Shown here: in pieces, positions 13,201 to 24,434 of the stretch | Numbering within the stretch: the first letter of the stretch is position 1 | Layout: every line of letters begins with the position of its first letter | NCBI RefSeq assembly: GCF_964204645.1 | Contig: NC_134026.1 | Location: 28,166,650 to 28,230,649, forward strand | Source of the DNA: Tubulanus polymorphus | Lineage: Eukaryota > Nemertea > Palaeonemertea > Tubulaniformes > Tubulanidae | Direction: 5' to 3' | Length of the DNA: 64,000 bases | Program-made: the position numbers and the translations under genes | Notes under the pieces: model-generated | The model's input: the letters and a program-made list of their open reading frames with translations, nothing else | What the model was told of the DNA's origin: nothing | Database searches by the model: none

Positions 13201-16200
13201 ACTAGAGTGCAGCTAATGAACACACGTTAAAATCAAGTTTGAAACGTCCTTACAAATGCATAGTCCATGGACGCTAAACTCTCCCGATGGGCATCCAAGT
13301 TTTCCAGCGCAAGGTTGTTTTTCTAACACATCATACGTTTCAATCGAGTATGTCGGCACAGTCCTGAAATAAAACATGTTTTTTCTTTTTCATAAAACGA
13401 ATCAATAGAGAAATGACTGGGCCACAAACAAAGACGATTGGACTTATCGCGAATTTCTATAGTATAATTTCGGTGTCATGAAATCTAGATCAATTAATTC
13501 TTAACGTGAAGAAAAAATCGTTACGTTGAATTGATAAAACGGGTGCTTACTTATACTTAAGAGTATAAACTGAACATTTGGCTGTTCCCAGAAATCCGCA
13601 GGAAGTAGTTCCACTTTTAACTGTTTCCGAAATCACTCGCTGCACGATCTTAGTTCGTGTTTTTTGAACATATTTGTCCGGTGCCGGATTCTTACATACG
13701 CTCGCTTCGCTGGAACATTCAAACGAAGCATTTGCTTTATAAAAGTAAACCCGACCCAGACATTTAAGTAAATCATCGAACAGTTCTCACCTGAATTTAT
13801 CCCGAAACTTTTCTGGAATATCTGATAATTTAAATGTAACTGAAGCCACTGTCGTCAAACAGGGAAGTATTACCAATATAATGTTAAGCCTCATCGTACA
13901 TACGGAAATGAATTTGAACGCTATACTCGTGTGTTATCTCTGTTATGTTTCATGTTATCTCTGCTGGTCAAACTGTTGTTTTTTTCACACGGTGTTTTAT
14001 AGATAATGTGTGTATGCGGTAATGGGAAAATGAACAGCTAATCTCGCATTATATAAACATCGCAAACCGTTCAGGTTCTTTTCCTTTAAAATGAATTCAT
14101 TTACCTCATTAGAAGAGAAAGGATAGCTGGGCTCATGTTTAGATTGTCAGATTGTGCTGTTTTTCGTGATCCGATTAAAGGTCCAACTTTACCCCGCGGG
14201 TAAAATCTTTTATTTGGACGCATCAAACAGCAATTTCGCGAGTTAAATTGACATCGATATTCCGCGACGGCGAGTTCCGTATTACATTGCATTAATTTAG
14301 TCAATTTCAAGACCTCGAGCGATCTCCGAATGTGCGATGGCACGTCAATCGAAATGAAGAAATAAACCTCCGGTAAGGGTATAAACCACTAGGACGGAAT
14401 AATACGTATAAAATTCCAGATTATCTGCTACTAGCGTATCATCGTATTTGACATATCAATTAACGTACTCGTTCACTCACTGGTGGAAATCACATTGTTT
14501 CCTTTGGGCTACGCAATCTACTCGCTATGTCATCGTCGATATTCGTCTACGAGAACGACGTTACGTAAGCAAGAAAATTACAGCTTTTGGAAGTATAATT
14601 TGTAACGGGGTATTCAGCTGCTTTTGAGAAAATAGAACAATTCGAGAAAGAATTCATATTCCTATGTATCCTTGAAACTAGTGGTCGGTTTTTCTTATGG
14701 TGGCTGATTCGTTTTTGAATGAGACGATGGCAATGAAATAGGAACGAAATTAACCAGATTAATGTAACATACTAGTCACTATAGTTGACACGATTTGTTG
14801 TCGTGAATCTTTTTCTGCAACGAGTCAACCGACAAATCATAACGAGTGAAGCGAAAATTCAGAAAAACAAACCCGGTTTTCGATCTAAGATGTTTATCAT
14901 ACATGAACTGGAAAGAAACGGCGTTAAATTTGAATCGGATTTCGATCAATCGTCAGGTTCTCGTGTGACACATAATTTCAGCATTCATACATCAATTATC
15001 ATTATTAGTCAGTTTCACTATTTCAGCGATTAATTTTGTCGGATATCAGACTTTCACTGTCAGATACACTCCCAGCTCTTGATTCAGTTCTTCGAGGCAG
15101 TAATGATTAAAGGCACAAACCAGTCGTCTAGACTTGTGCGGAATGAAAACTAGTTATAAAAATGTGTCTCCTGTCCACGAGTGGAGCTTTGCTCTTCTCG
15201 TTATCACTAGTGAATGTAATCAAGTTGGTTTAACAGGCAGAATAGATTGTTCAGAGTCTTTGCGTGGTAAGACGTTTCTTACTTTGGATTTCTTATCACA
15301 GTGGCCAAAACTCTTAAGGTTTTTAACGTATTCGCTCTGACTTGATAAGCTGATTGATGTAGGCTTTATGATAATCCTCCCAAGATGGGTCAAACGAACA
15401 CCGCGAATCGAAATAAAGGCGTATGTCTAATCATCAGATGACCGATATCTTGGAAGAATTTTTTGGAAATCTAGCATGTCATTTCACGTCAAATCTTTTA
15501 TTCATCTTTTCTAGGTACGTGTTCACTATTCTCAGTTACCTTCTCGGTGTTTTCTGCTTCGCAACTATAGTCGGTAAGTGGAATCATGTCCCGGAGGAAT
15601 ATTGCATCGGGAAGCGATTTCGGGACGATATTGTGGGAAACTTTTTATTCATCTATATCTAATATGTCACGACTCGGAACAGTCAGCGAAACAAAAAATG
15701 TCACCGCGTAAAACATTATTCATTGATAGAATGTCGACAAGATTCGACGCGCTGTCGAAGTGTAGGCGTTCCAAGTGGTAGAATGCCTACACAGCGCTGG
15801 CTTCTCTTATGTGAATAGATCTGTCAGTGACCGCGAAAAAAATTAATGAAATATATCAACAACTTCGACCCTCCAATCATCACAAATTCTGATATTTTCG
15901 TTATTGTTTGTATTCTGTCTATGCATTCATAATTAGATTTACGTCAAATAATCGTTGAAACGTATAATCAAATTGAAATGTATTCACATTTTTGGGAAAT
16001 ATGCAATTAGTTAAAGGAAGTACTAATTTGAACCGTACAGACCACTGGACTCGTAATGAAGTTTGATACATTTTTAAATACTTGATATCAATCAAAATAT
16101 CCAGGTTTGTACGCTATCGAAGTTGATCTACACGTTAACCACTGTTGACGATGAACTCTTGTTGAATGCTGAATATAAAAATGATGACAATGTCGCATCC

Positions 16201-19200
16201 GATTGCTTCGGAGAACGTTTAGAATTAATCCCTAGTCCTCTCAGGGGATTTCATTCCTTTTTTTAAATCTCGTGCTCATTAATAACGTATAGGGTTCCAG
16301 CTACTGATACGCTCGCATAACTGATACAGCTTAATGGATAATGGAAATACTGTTTGCACTTTGCATAAAATGAATTTTGAAAAAGCTTGCATTTTGATTT
16401 GTATTTGACTGATATTAAACAAACAGTCATGTTGTTCAAGTGAATGAATTAGTTTATTTATACTTCGTTCATTGTCCGGGTGTGTTTTTTTCGAGTTAAC
16501 GCATTGTTTTCTTAATTCATCAGGTCAGGTCGGCAATGTAATCACAAATAGGAACGCGAATCGACTGGAGTTCGAACGGTTACTGGTAGGTCTACGTAAT
16601 CCTTTTTAGATTGATCAAATCCTGTAAACGCTCTACACTGATAAAGATCTGTGTGGAAAGGAAGTAATTTTCAGCCAATTAACTTAACACGATCGACTGG
16701 CTTCCTACCTAACATTACTTTTGCGCTTTCTTTACCGACAGGAGGAGATCTCGTGAAGCTGTTATAGCACTACACAAATATATTCATGGTCTTTCTATTT
16801 CTTCAGGATGGTGCTAAAAACTATATGCGCACGCATAACGTCCCTCCTGATATGCAACGGCGAGTACAGAGATGGTATGACTATGCGTGGTCGCGGTACG
16901 TATTGGCGTCTTGGTTCCATTCTCACCATTTATAGCTTATGGCTAAAGCCATACGTTCGGGACATGAGAAATCCATTATAATAAAAAGTGTAAACAATCA
17001 TAATCCGCAATCTTCAAGTTGATATTTTAAGCTGGTCTAATACCCTACAACAAATTCCAGTCACGGTATCTAATCTTCAGTCGTGTTATCGTTTTTTTTC
17101 CTGATCGTTGATTATTTCAAGTGAAACTGTACGCGGATAGGTTTTTCAATCAGCCAATCCGGTCTACGTATATACATCGGGCTACGGGGAACAATTGTTT
17201 CTCGTGTAACACTTGTTTATCTGAAACCCCGCCGCGATGTATGGGCATTTAAAATGGCCACAAAATGATACGAGCAACCTGGTAAATGACGCCAGGGATC
17301 ATTAGAATAGCATTTATATTCTCGGACATGAGCTAATGATACGTACGATTTGTCAGGCTTTCGGGTAATGACACCACTCAGTAATGTCGGCTAAGCCAAC
17401 TGATTATAGACAAAGTTCTGGTATTTTAAGTCCATTCCGATATGGCGTCAGGATCACATGATAACTGCAAAAGCAATATTAACGTCGTATCCATTCTTCA
17501 TGTGATTCGATATGAAATTGAAGAATCGCAAGATGCTTGGATTTATCTTACATGCGGTTTGAAAATAACGGATCGTGTGATTATCTGATGCAATAGCGCA
17601 TCATGTATTCACCACGGATGTCATCAAGCAGATTTCTTCGTCAGATCCGAAGACAAAAAAAGAATAGCATCCAGTCAAGTCGAATCTCCTCCGATTAGTC
17701 AGGTTCAACTAGGGGATGTCCGTAATGCTAGTGGCTATGCTGGAGCTCCAATATCAGGAAATGAAGGATTTCATATATATTTCCTTCGACCAAAGGATCC
17801 CCTCGACCCGTTTCCACTGAGTCGATTGATTACGAATTCGACACGCATCTCTGTCCTGGATTCCCACATCACCTGACATCTGAACCAATGTAACACAGCC
17901 AACTAATTTGGATGTACGTATATTTTGCTATTGCAGGGGACGCGTTAATGGTGGCGGTGATATCAACTCGTTAGGACTGCTACCGGATAAACTTAAAACT
18001 GAGCTGGCCCTGCACGTCAATCTTGAGACTTTAAAAAAAGTAAGCACAGATACACGAAGCCACGAATGAAACTGACTGAAATGAATACGTCAAACGAGTA
18101 TTATCCGATGATATATTTATATGATTTAACCGCTCATGAGCCGTGTACGTACGTACGTCCTAGGATTATATTGAACCGGAAGTAAGCCCCGGAATGATTG
18201 TGATGATGACGTAATTACGGCGTTAAATCATGGATGAAATGTTGCGAGTATTCTGTAATTAATACAGGAAGAATCTGCCGCCGTAATTATGCTGTAGATT
18301 TCTCAGAGCGTTGGCGTAAAGTGTAGTTAATCTCACAATTACTACTTCATGTGTCATGTTCGGCAAAAATCATTTTTCCAAGCCGATGTATGGCAGTCAT
18401 GTTACGGATAATGACCCGGAAACGAACCAAAAATAGCCAATGATTCTCAAACGACAGTGATATAGAAATCCCTGATGTGGATGAATGACATATTACATGA
18501 AAATTCCAACCACTACTAAAGTAAAAGAGTATTGAATCATAATGCATCATGTTTGTGGGACAAAGACATCTCGAAAACTTATGATGAAATTCTATGTATA
18601 AAGTCATTCACGTCGGGGTTTGCAATAAATGCATTGTTTATATTTTGCCACCAAATATCAGACACGTAACATATGACAAAAAAACCCTTGAAGTGTCTCT
18701 TGGCGTTGGATCTCATGAGTCACTTCTAAGGCGTTTGTTTGACAAATAGCTAATGTATATCTATATGTGTAATACCCAAGGACTTTATTTTCTTGTCAAG
18801 TAAAAAATCACCATGGAGATTTCCTCCTACTGCAAACATGGACGGATGTTATTCTTCTTGATTCAGGTAACAATATTCCAAGAGTGTCAACCAGAATTTC
18901 TCCACGATCTTGTGTTGAAGATGAGAGCCTACATATTCACCCCTGGAGATCTTGTTTGCAGAAAAGGCGAAGTTGCAAGAGAAATGTTTATCATAGCCGA
19001 CGGAATTCTGGAGGTTATCAGGTGAACGTCTGTTGGGAATAAAACCCTGCTGGTTAATGATTATTCTATCAATTTCCCCGCAGACACGTAATAGCCTAGA
19101 TGGTGCTCGAAAAATTACTTGTCCAGGGCCAATACATGAATACATCCAGCCAATCCGTACCCATACCAATGCTCGATTTCCATATGTTCTCTCCCTTCTG

Positions 19201-22200
19201 TCTGCCTGTCAGGTAATATCCGAATTCTATTTGCATGATCAGTGGAATAATTCTATATCTGATTTTTATTTCTAGTGATACGGGAGAGGTACTTACCCAA
19301 ATGGGAGCCGGTGACTTCTTCGGGGAAATCGGAATTCTGAATCTAGACGGGGGCATAAATAGGTATATATTCATGTTTAATCCACAATACATCCTTCCCC
19401 AGTCGGATTGTCGCCCGAAGGTTTTTTAATAGACTGTTACATTCACTCGAATAAACATCATTCCTGAGAAATATGTGGAGTAAAATGAATGAAAACCAGT
19501 AGAAAATAATTGGAAAATCGTAAACCTTTTACTGAGGCACAATTTCAATGATGAGTTATATAACTGTAATCTACGATATATTTGACTGAAATAATCTTGT
19601 GTGTATCAGTTCGTCTGTGTGATCGTCAGCGAATGAAACCTGGAACTATTGTTGTCTCTTTCTCCATAGTTTAGCTGGTGGTACGGTGAACCGGAGGCCT
19701 CTAGGCCGGTGAGACTGCATGCCCACTTTCTGTAACGAGTCATCATCTCTCTTCTGTCACCTCTTTATGGGTTTCTCATTAGTGTATACTATACTAATTG
19801 CCTTAACAATAAACCCTATTACTATAGTCCTGAAATGATTCTAGGTGCTTGTCCATTATCGGTACATGTCGATTTAAAACCTTCTTTCGACTTACTTCTT
19901 GCAAAAAGTAAATTCCAATCACGTAGCTCCTGTTCTGTGTTCTGCAAAGGATCAAGTGTTTCTGCTTTTCCAGTATCTGTACTATGTGTATAATCTGCCA
20001 CCTTACGGTATCTCTTGTTCGTTAAACTGTCGCATCTTGATGCTAGATGCAGCCCGGTGTTGAATGTTGCATTTGCTCAAATGAGCAATGAAACGGTTTG
20101 ATTCGTAAAAAGAATATTAGATTAAAACGTTAAGAAAAATTAGTATATTCATAATTATTCCTTCTTATGAAATTTCGATGAACTCTACGTGAATGTCTAC
20201 ATTCAACATTTCTTTCAGACGAACAGCTGACGTTAGATCGGTTGGTTATTCTGAACTTTTCACGCTGTCGAGGGAAGATGTTTTGGCCGCACTTAAAGAT
20301 CACCCAGAAGCCGAGGTAAGTAACTAATCTTACCGGACGTCGTTAATTCAAAGCGAGAGTAATTTTAAAAGATAAGTTTTATGCAGTTTATCAGGAAAGA
20401 TGACACGTATATTGGTGATTGGAATATGCATGGTTACATTTGATTCAGTTCCTGCCCTGTCTTTTTGTTTGCGTCTCTACTGTCAGCATTTTCTTCATTT
20501 TCCTCATCTTGATTTCTCTATTTACTCACCGTCCCCGTAATCATATTATTGAATTTTTTTTCTAATGCATGGCTTGTGGGTATTTTCGTGGGATATTACG
20601 AGGGGTACGTATTAGCTGCAGGCCAGTAACAGTTTGCATGCAAAGCGCCCATTCTTGAACATCTGTTTATTTTAAGTCAATGCTTGTTAGCAGGATGAAA
20701 ATGTAATATCAGTATCGAGTGCTTTCGTTATTTTTGTGCCGCATGTTTAGTTAGGTATGTTTCCGTTGTAGGCAATATTAAAAGAATATGGCCAGAAGAG
20801 ATTGGAAGGGCTTCGTCAGAATGCGATAGAATATGCCCATATTCATCATATTGACGTTGTCAATGAAAAAAATAAACAAATCGGTCTCACTCAGAATGAA
20901 GCCGCTCCTTCTCCAATTACTGATCTATTAGGGGTCCCTCTTGTGTCCAGGTAGGTATGGTGCTTCAGCCAATAACCACCTTTCAAAAATATAAATGCTT
21001 TGCTTAATGGTTAGTTAGTATAGGTGAATTTTCTTCACTAATCAGTTTTCTTCCTGCTTCATTTTATGATTCCTTTTTTATTTGTTGTATCAACAATAGT
21101 TGATGATAAATTTTCACGGTGATTTGTTTTATACATATTGTCTTAGACCTTTTATATTTAGTTGATATAATTCAAAGGTTCAAAAAGCGGAAGACCTTTA
21201 GTTTACAATGCATACCAGAGAATTAATAACACTCTGCTTATTCCTAACGCTTCACGCTTTAATCTGTCACTTTCCTAGGCACATTTCTATTTTTCCTAAG
21301 CAGGTTTCAAATAGCAGCAAATTAACAACCGCAGGACAGTTGATACCTGGGAATTTTCTATTTAAAGTCTGTTGAATTGGTGAATTTTTCAGGCTCTTAT
21401 AAAGCAATATGGAAACAGACGATTGAAGGAGATGGCTGAACGAAAACGAACCAGAACGGCTTCAATTTTGTCCAATAGCGAACAACGGATATTGAAAGGT
21501 TTCCGAGTGGAGACCGATATGCCTCACAGGAGCAAGTCTGATAGCGGACCCTTGTACGATCTTGATAAAGACGAAACGGTTGACGAGCGACGACATTCAA
21601 ATTTCTCGCTCAATTTCTTCCGACGACTGTCAGCATCATTCTTCAGGGACACTCTATCAATCGGCGGCAGGGATAATGATAGCGAGAGTAGTGTAGAAAC
21701 TGTAGAAAAGCCTACGCCGTGGTACAAAATGGCCGAATTCGGACTCAGACCTGGTAGGAGGCCGAAACTGTTGAGGCGTAAAGTAAAAAACAAAGGGAAA
21801 GAATATCACGAAATAAAAGAACCGAAGCAGTCTGATAGCGACAAAAACCAAGTTTTAAAGGCTCCAGCGAATGTGCAGATTAATATTGAGCCTTGTAGTG
21901 ATGATGACTCTGTGGCGGACTCAATAATGACTCCAATAGGCTCTACTTTACAACTGGCAGCAGCAGACGAGGATTTACCAGAAATACAAATACAAAACCA
22001 TACAGGGTCAACTTCAACTATTCAAAAGTCATTGCCTCAGGTGGAAACTCCAGCTATTCAAAAGCCATTGCATCAGGTGGTACCCGATGCTACCAATACG
22101 TCGCCAGCGAATAACCTATGCAAAAGTACATCTACCGGTCGTCTGGGGGGTACAAGGTCACCGAGTCTTTTGACTGTTCCCAGTGAATGTGCTGTCAATG

Positions 22201-23960
22201 AAATCGAAGAATCAGAAGATGATGTTCCACTCGTTCCTGAACAACGTCGATCTTCCGATAGCGACGTCGTGTGTCAACCACGACAAGTTCCCGATACTAG
22301 CTCACTTACCAGGTTAATTGATTAATCATCCCTGACATTTAAAAATATCCATGACTTAAAATCACTTTTAATCTCATTAAAGATGATTGATTTATTATCA
22401 TGTGGGTGTGCGGTTGCTATTTCCGAGTGGCGCAATCTGACTTAACCGTTCGCACTGATTTTTCAAAAGCTTACAGCATTTCACATACTCTTAATTTAGA
22501 TAGTCCAAAATGCTTTTTTATATCAACTATATCTTCTTAGCTAAAATTCTCGGCTGTACTGAAATAATAAGGAATATGAATTGCTTCTGATCTGATTATC
22601 AACTAAAAATGACTTATGGCTTTTCCGCATTTCTTTGCAGCTTCCGTAGACTTAGTCAATGTAGCAATAATAGTGAATCACAGGGTATAGATATCAGACC
22701 GACGCCATCACCCGAATCTGATACCAGCCTAGCATCTGGAAGGAGCAGGTTTCTATATTGAAATAACATAGCACATTGTATTCGTAATGTAGAATAAGTA
22801 CAACTTGATTTGATGCTATCTATTATCATTGGAATTATGCCTCTCTACATTAGATTTTGATTGTTATCATTATTTTCAGGGAGGTTAACGCAAATATGGA
22901 CACAGTTTCGGATGTTTTAGAGTCCATGAAACAAGTTCTAATTCTGAAACTCGTAAGTAATTTCATATCGTCTGGTCATAGAAAGCAATCGTATTTTCGT
23001 CAATATTTGTGCTGCTGTAATTCACAGGGCTCAGGTAACGAAGCTCTTGTAAAACGGGTAAAGGATCTTGAAGACATCAACGACCAACAATCGACAAAAA
23101 TCAAACTTTTAGAAAGAGAAATTCAAACACTGAAAGTAAGTAGAAATACACATTTACATCTATTGATAGATAAGATGCTTCGTAGCCGCCTTATTTGATA
23201 AGACCTGTCGCTAGATATTTTAATTTGATTATATGCACTTTATTATAAAATAGTATTTAACTCTATGTTCAAGTATATATGTATATAGGACATACATAGC
23301 GATTAACAGCTAGGATAAGGATAGGTCTCTATAACAACTGCGATTTTTTATACTATAGAAAAAAGCTAAAACTGGCAAGACGGGGAAAAGGTGATTTTAG
23401 GTAATGTCAGTATTCAGTCATTTCTGCAACTATGCTTTATTGTTGATAAGTTTTCTTTACCTATATAGGTATCTCATATTCTATGTCTTTAAAATCAACA
23501 TAAGCAATGAAATAAAATTGCCCCCAACTTTATGTGAATTCACGTCGTTTTAAAAAAGCAAATATTCATTCTGTCTACCTATAAGGATCTGTCTTCTCTT
23601 CTTAACGTCGATTCCGGTGGATTGTGGCGTGGATTGTGTCGTGTTACCTTTACCCTGGTTATTAGTGTTCTCTGTTAGTCAGCCTCTCTCTCTCTCTCTC
23701 TACTGCTATTCTAAAATTGTGGATGGATACATTCCAATTGTACACTGCATGTTGGGCGTGTCCGTGTAAATGATTGTATCATCTAGACTATCAGTGTAAA
23801 TTTTTCAATCGTCATACACTTTCAGGGAGAGTTTGTGGATGATGAAGCGGTGTCTGTTTCACCTATAACACAACATCACGAGAAAAGCCCTTCAGTAGCA
23901 ACTACAAGCAACTGTGCAGACCCTGATGGCGTCGATGACGTCATGGACACTAAGCTATGA
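10214..23960 (+). CDS. Cyclic-nucleotide-gated cation channel subunit
   Basis: A cation channel subunit of the CNG family, gated by direct binding of cGMP or cAMP at the plasma membrane. Coding exons: 10214-11565, 15515-15573, 16524-16585, 16807-16895, 17937-18039, 18867-19021, 19276-19362, 20219-20315, then either 20772-20950 or 21393-22312, then 22641-22748, 22880-22952, 23028-23135, 23826-23960. All joins keep frame at GT-AG sites and give 868 or 1115 residues. Residues 1-240 are Ser/Asn-rich. S1-S6 span about 245-476, with filter TLTTIGDLPPP (Asp442 where vertebrate A-type subunits have Glu). The C-linker follows. The nucleotide-binding domain spans about 560-690, with FFGEIGIL and RRTADVRSVG in the phosphate-binding cassette. 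A Lys/Glu/Leu-rich coiled coil in exon 23028-23135 resembles the C-terminal zipper of A-type subunits. The pore is A-like rather than B-like. The exact orthologue group is uncertain. Confidence 0.93.
12898..12917. repeat. (TA)n microsatellite
   Basis: About 20 bases of uninterrupted TA dinucleotides inside CNG intron 1, downstream of the nested minus-strand gene. Confidence 0.9.
13091..13894 (-). CDS. Small secreted six-cysteine protein nested in CNG intron 1
   Basis: Four minus-strand exons join in frame: 13894-13791, 13709-13551, 13363-13254, 13158-13091, encoding 146 residues. Intron phases are 2, 2 and 1, with acceptors TTCCAG, TTTATTTCAG and TTTTATTTTCAG and donors GTGAGA, GTAAGC and GTAAGG. 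Residues 1-18 (MRLNIILVILPCLTTVAS) form a clean signal peptide. The mature part has six cysteines, in the contexts SVCKN, TSCGF, AKCSV, QPCAG, LGCPS and GLCIS, which fits three disulfides. The segment KCSVYTLKYKTVPTYS faintly recalls EMI domains, but I do not recognise the family and assign no function. The second exon's acceptor is the least certain; a nearby AG would break the frame. A TTTATT on the + strand at 12851 could serve as its polyadenylation signal. Expression could be tied to, or interfere with, the host channel gene. Confidence 0.72.
14049..14055 (-). promoter_or_regulatory. Possible TATA box of the nested gene
   Basis: TATATAA on the minus strand lies about 155 bases upstream of the nested gene's ATG, leaving room for a 5' UTR of roughly 120 bases. 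TATA-like strings are common in AT-rich DNA, so this is only a positional suggestion. Confidence 0.25.
20772..20950 (+). other. CNG alternative exon 9a (short form)
   Basis: A 179-nt exon, phase 0 at its start and phase 2 at its end, with acceptor TTCCGTTGTAG and donor GTAGGT. It begins AILKEYGQKRLEGL, continuing the C-helix of the nucleotide-binding domain, then adds a tail of about 45 polar residues. It has the same phases and a similar start as the exon at 21393. Splicing the two together gives a stop after RLL, so they should be alternatives. With this exon the channel has 868 residues. Confidence 0.8.
21393..22312 (+). other. CNG alternative exon 9b (long form)
   Basis: A 920-nt exon, phase 0 at its start and phase 2 at its end, with acceptor TTTTTCAG and donor GTTAAT. 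It begins ALIKQYGNRRLKEM, homologous to the start of exon 9a, then encodes about 290 residues of polar, probably disordered sequence. That part holds basophilic-kinase-type sites (TRTAS, RRHS, RRLSAS, QRRSS) and a 12-residue tandem repeat. With this exon the channel has 1115 residues. Confidence 0.85.
23359..23390 (+). other. Candidate 32-nt lysine-rich microexon
   Basis: Between the last two CNG coding exons, AAAAAAGCTAAA onward encodes KKAKTGKTGK. It is bounded by TATAG and a GTGATT donor. Its 32-nt length would shift the last exon into another frame and give a different short C-terminus ending at a TAA. The splice sites are mediocre, so this may be chance. Confidence 0.25.
23684..23701. 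repeat. (CT)n microsatellite
   Basis: Nine CT dinucleotides in the last CNG intron. Confidence 0.9.
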
Positions 23961-24428
23961 AATATTAGAAACGCATTAATACATTTATCAGCCATTTATT
24001 GGAGTGAATTCTTAACTTACTACTCTGATAACCACCTGACGATGTAGATATTGGTGAATATCAGAGCAGATTCATTACTAATTCATTATCTTCATATTGA
24101 AATGTGCTATGACATAGTAACGACCGTAAGACTAAGTCTATTCACTTGATTCTACATATTAATGGGAATAATGTATATATTTTGAATTCTATCATGGGTT
24201 ATTAACAATCAATCGACTGTCAATGTGTATATCGTATAAATAGAATTGTGGTATGTTTTAGTGTATAGATTATATATAAGTTATAAAACTCTAATTCTCA
24301 TCTGCTCGTATTTCTGAACATCTAGCGTATTGTAAAAATGTATCGAAAGTATTATGAATTGTTTCAAGTCTTATTTAAACAAGTTTACTTAACTGTAAAA
24401 ATACTGCCAGATATTTCTATTCTTCCAT

Positions 24429-24434
24429 AATAAA
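24429..24434 (+). terminator. Polyadenylation signal of the CNG gene
   Basis: AATAAA about 470 bases after the channel stop codon (TGA 23958-23960), the first strong canonical signal downstream. It implies a 3' UTR of about half a kilobase. Confidence 0.6.

Larger units (their letters stand above)
11566..15514 (+). other. CNG intron 1, host of a nested gene
   Basis: A 3.9-kb intron with donor GTGAGT and acceptor TTTTCTAG, splitting the Gln codon between the pore loop and S6. It holds a complete gene on the minus strand (13091-13894). The remaining parts, 11566-12850 and 14056-15514, show only a TA run and short unsupported open frames. Confidence 0.85.

Noticed and set aside
14101-15033. Two open frames of about 80 codons in CNG intron 1
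   Set aside because: Neither has a signal peptide, splice partners or similarity to the neighbouring nested gene.
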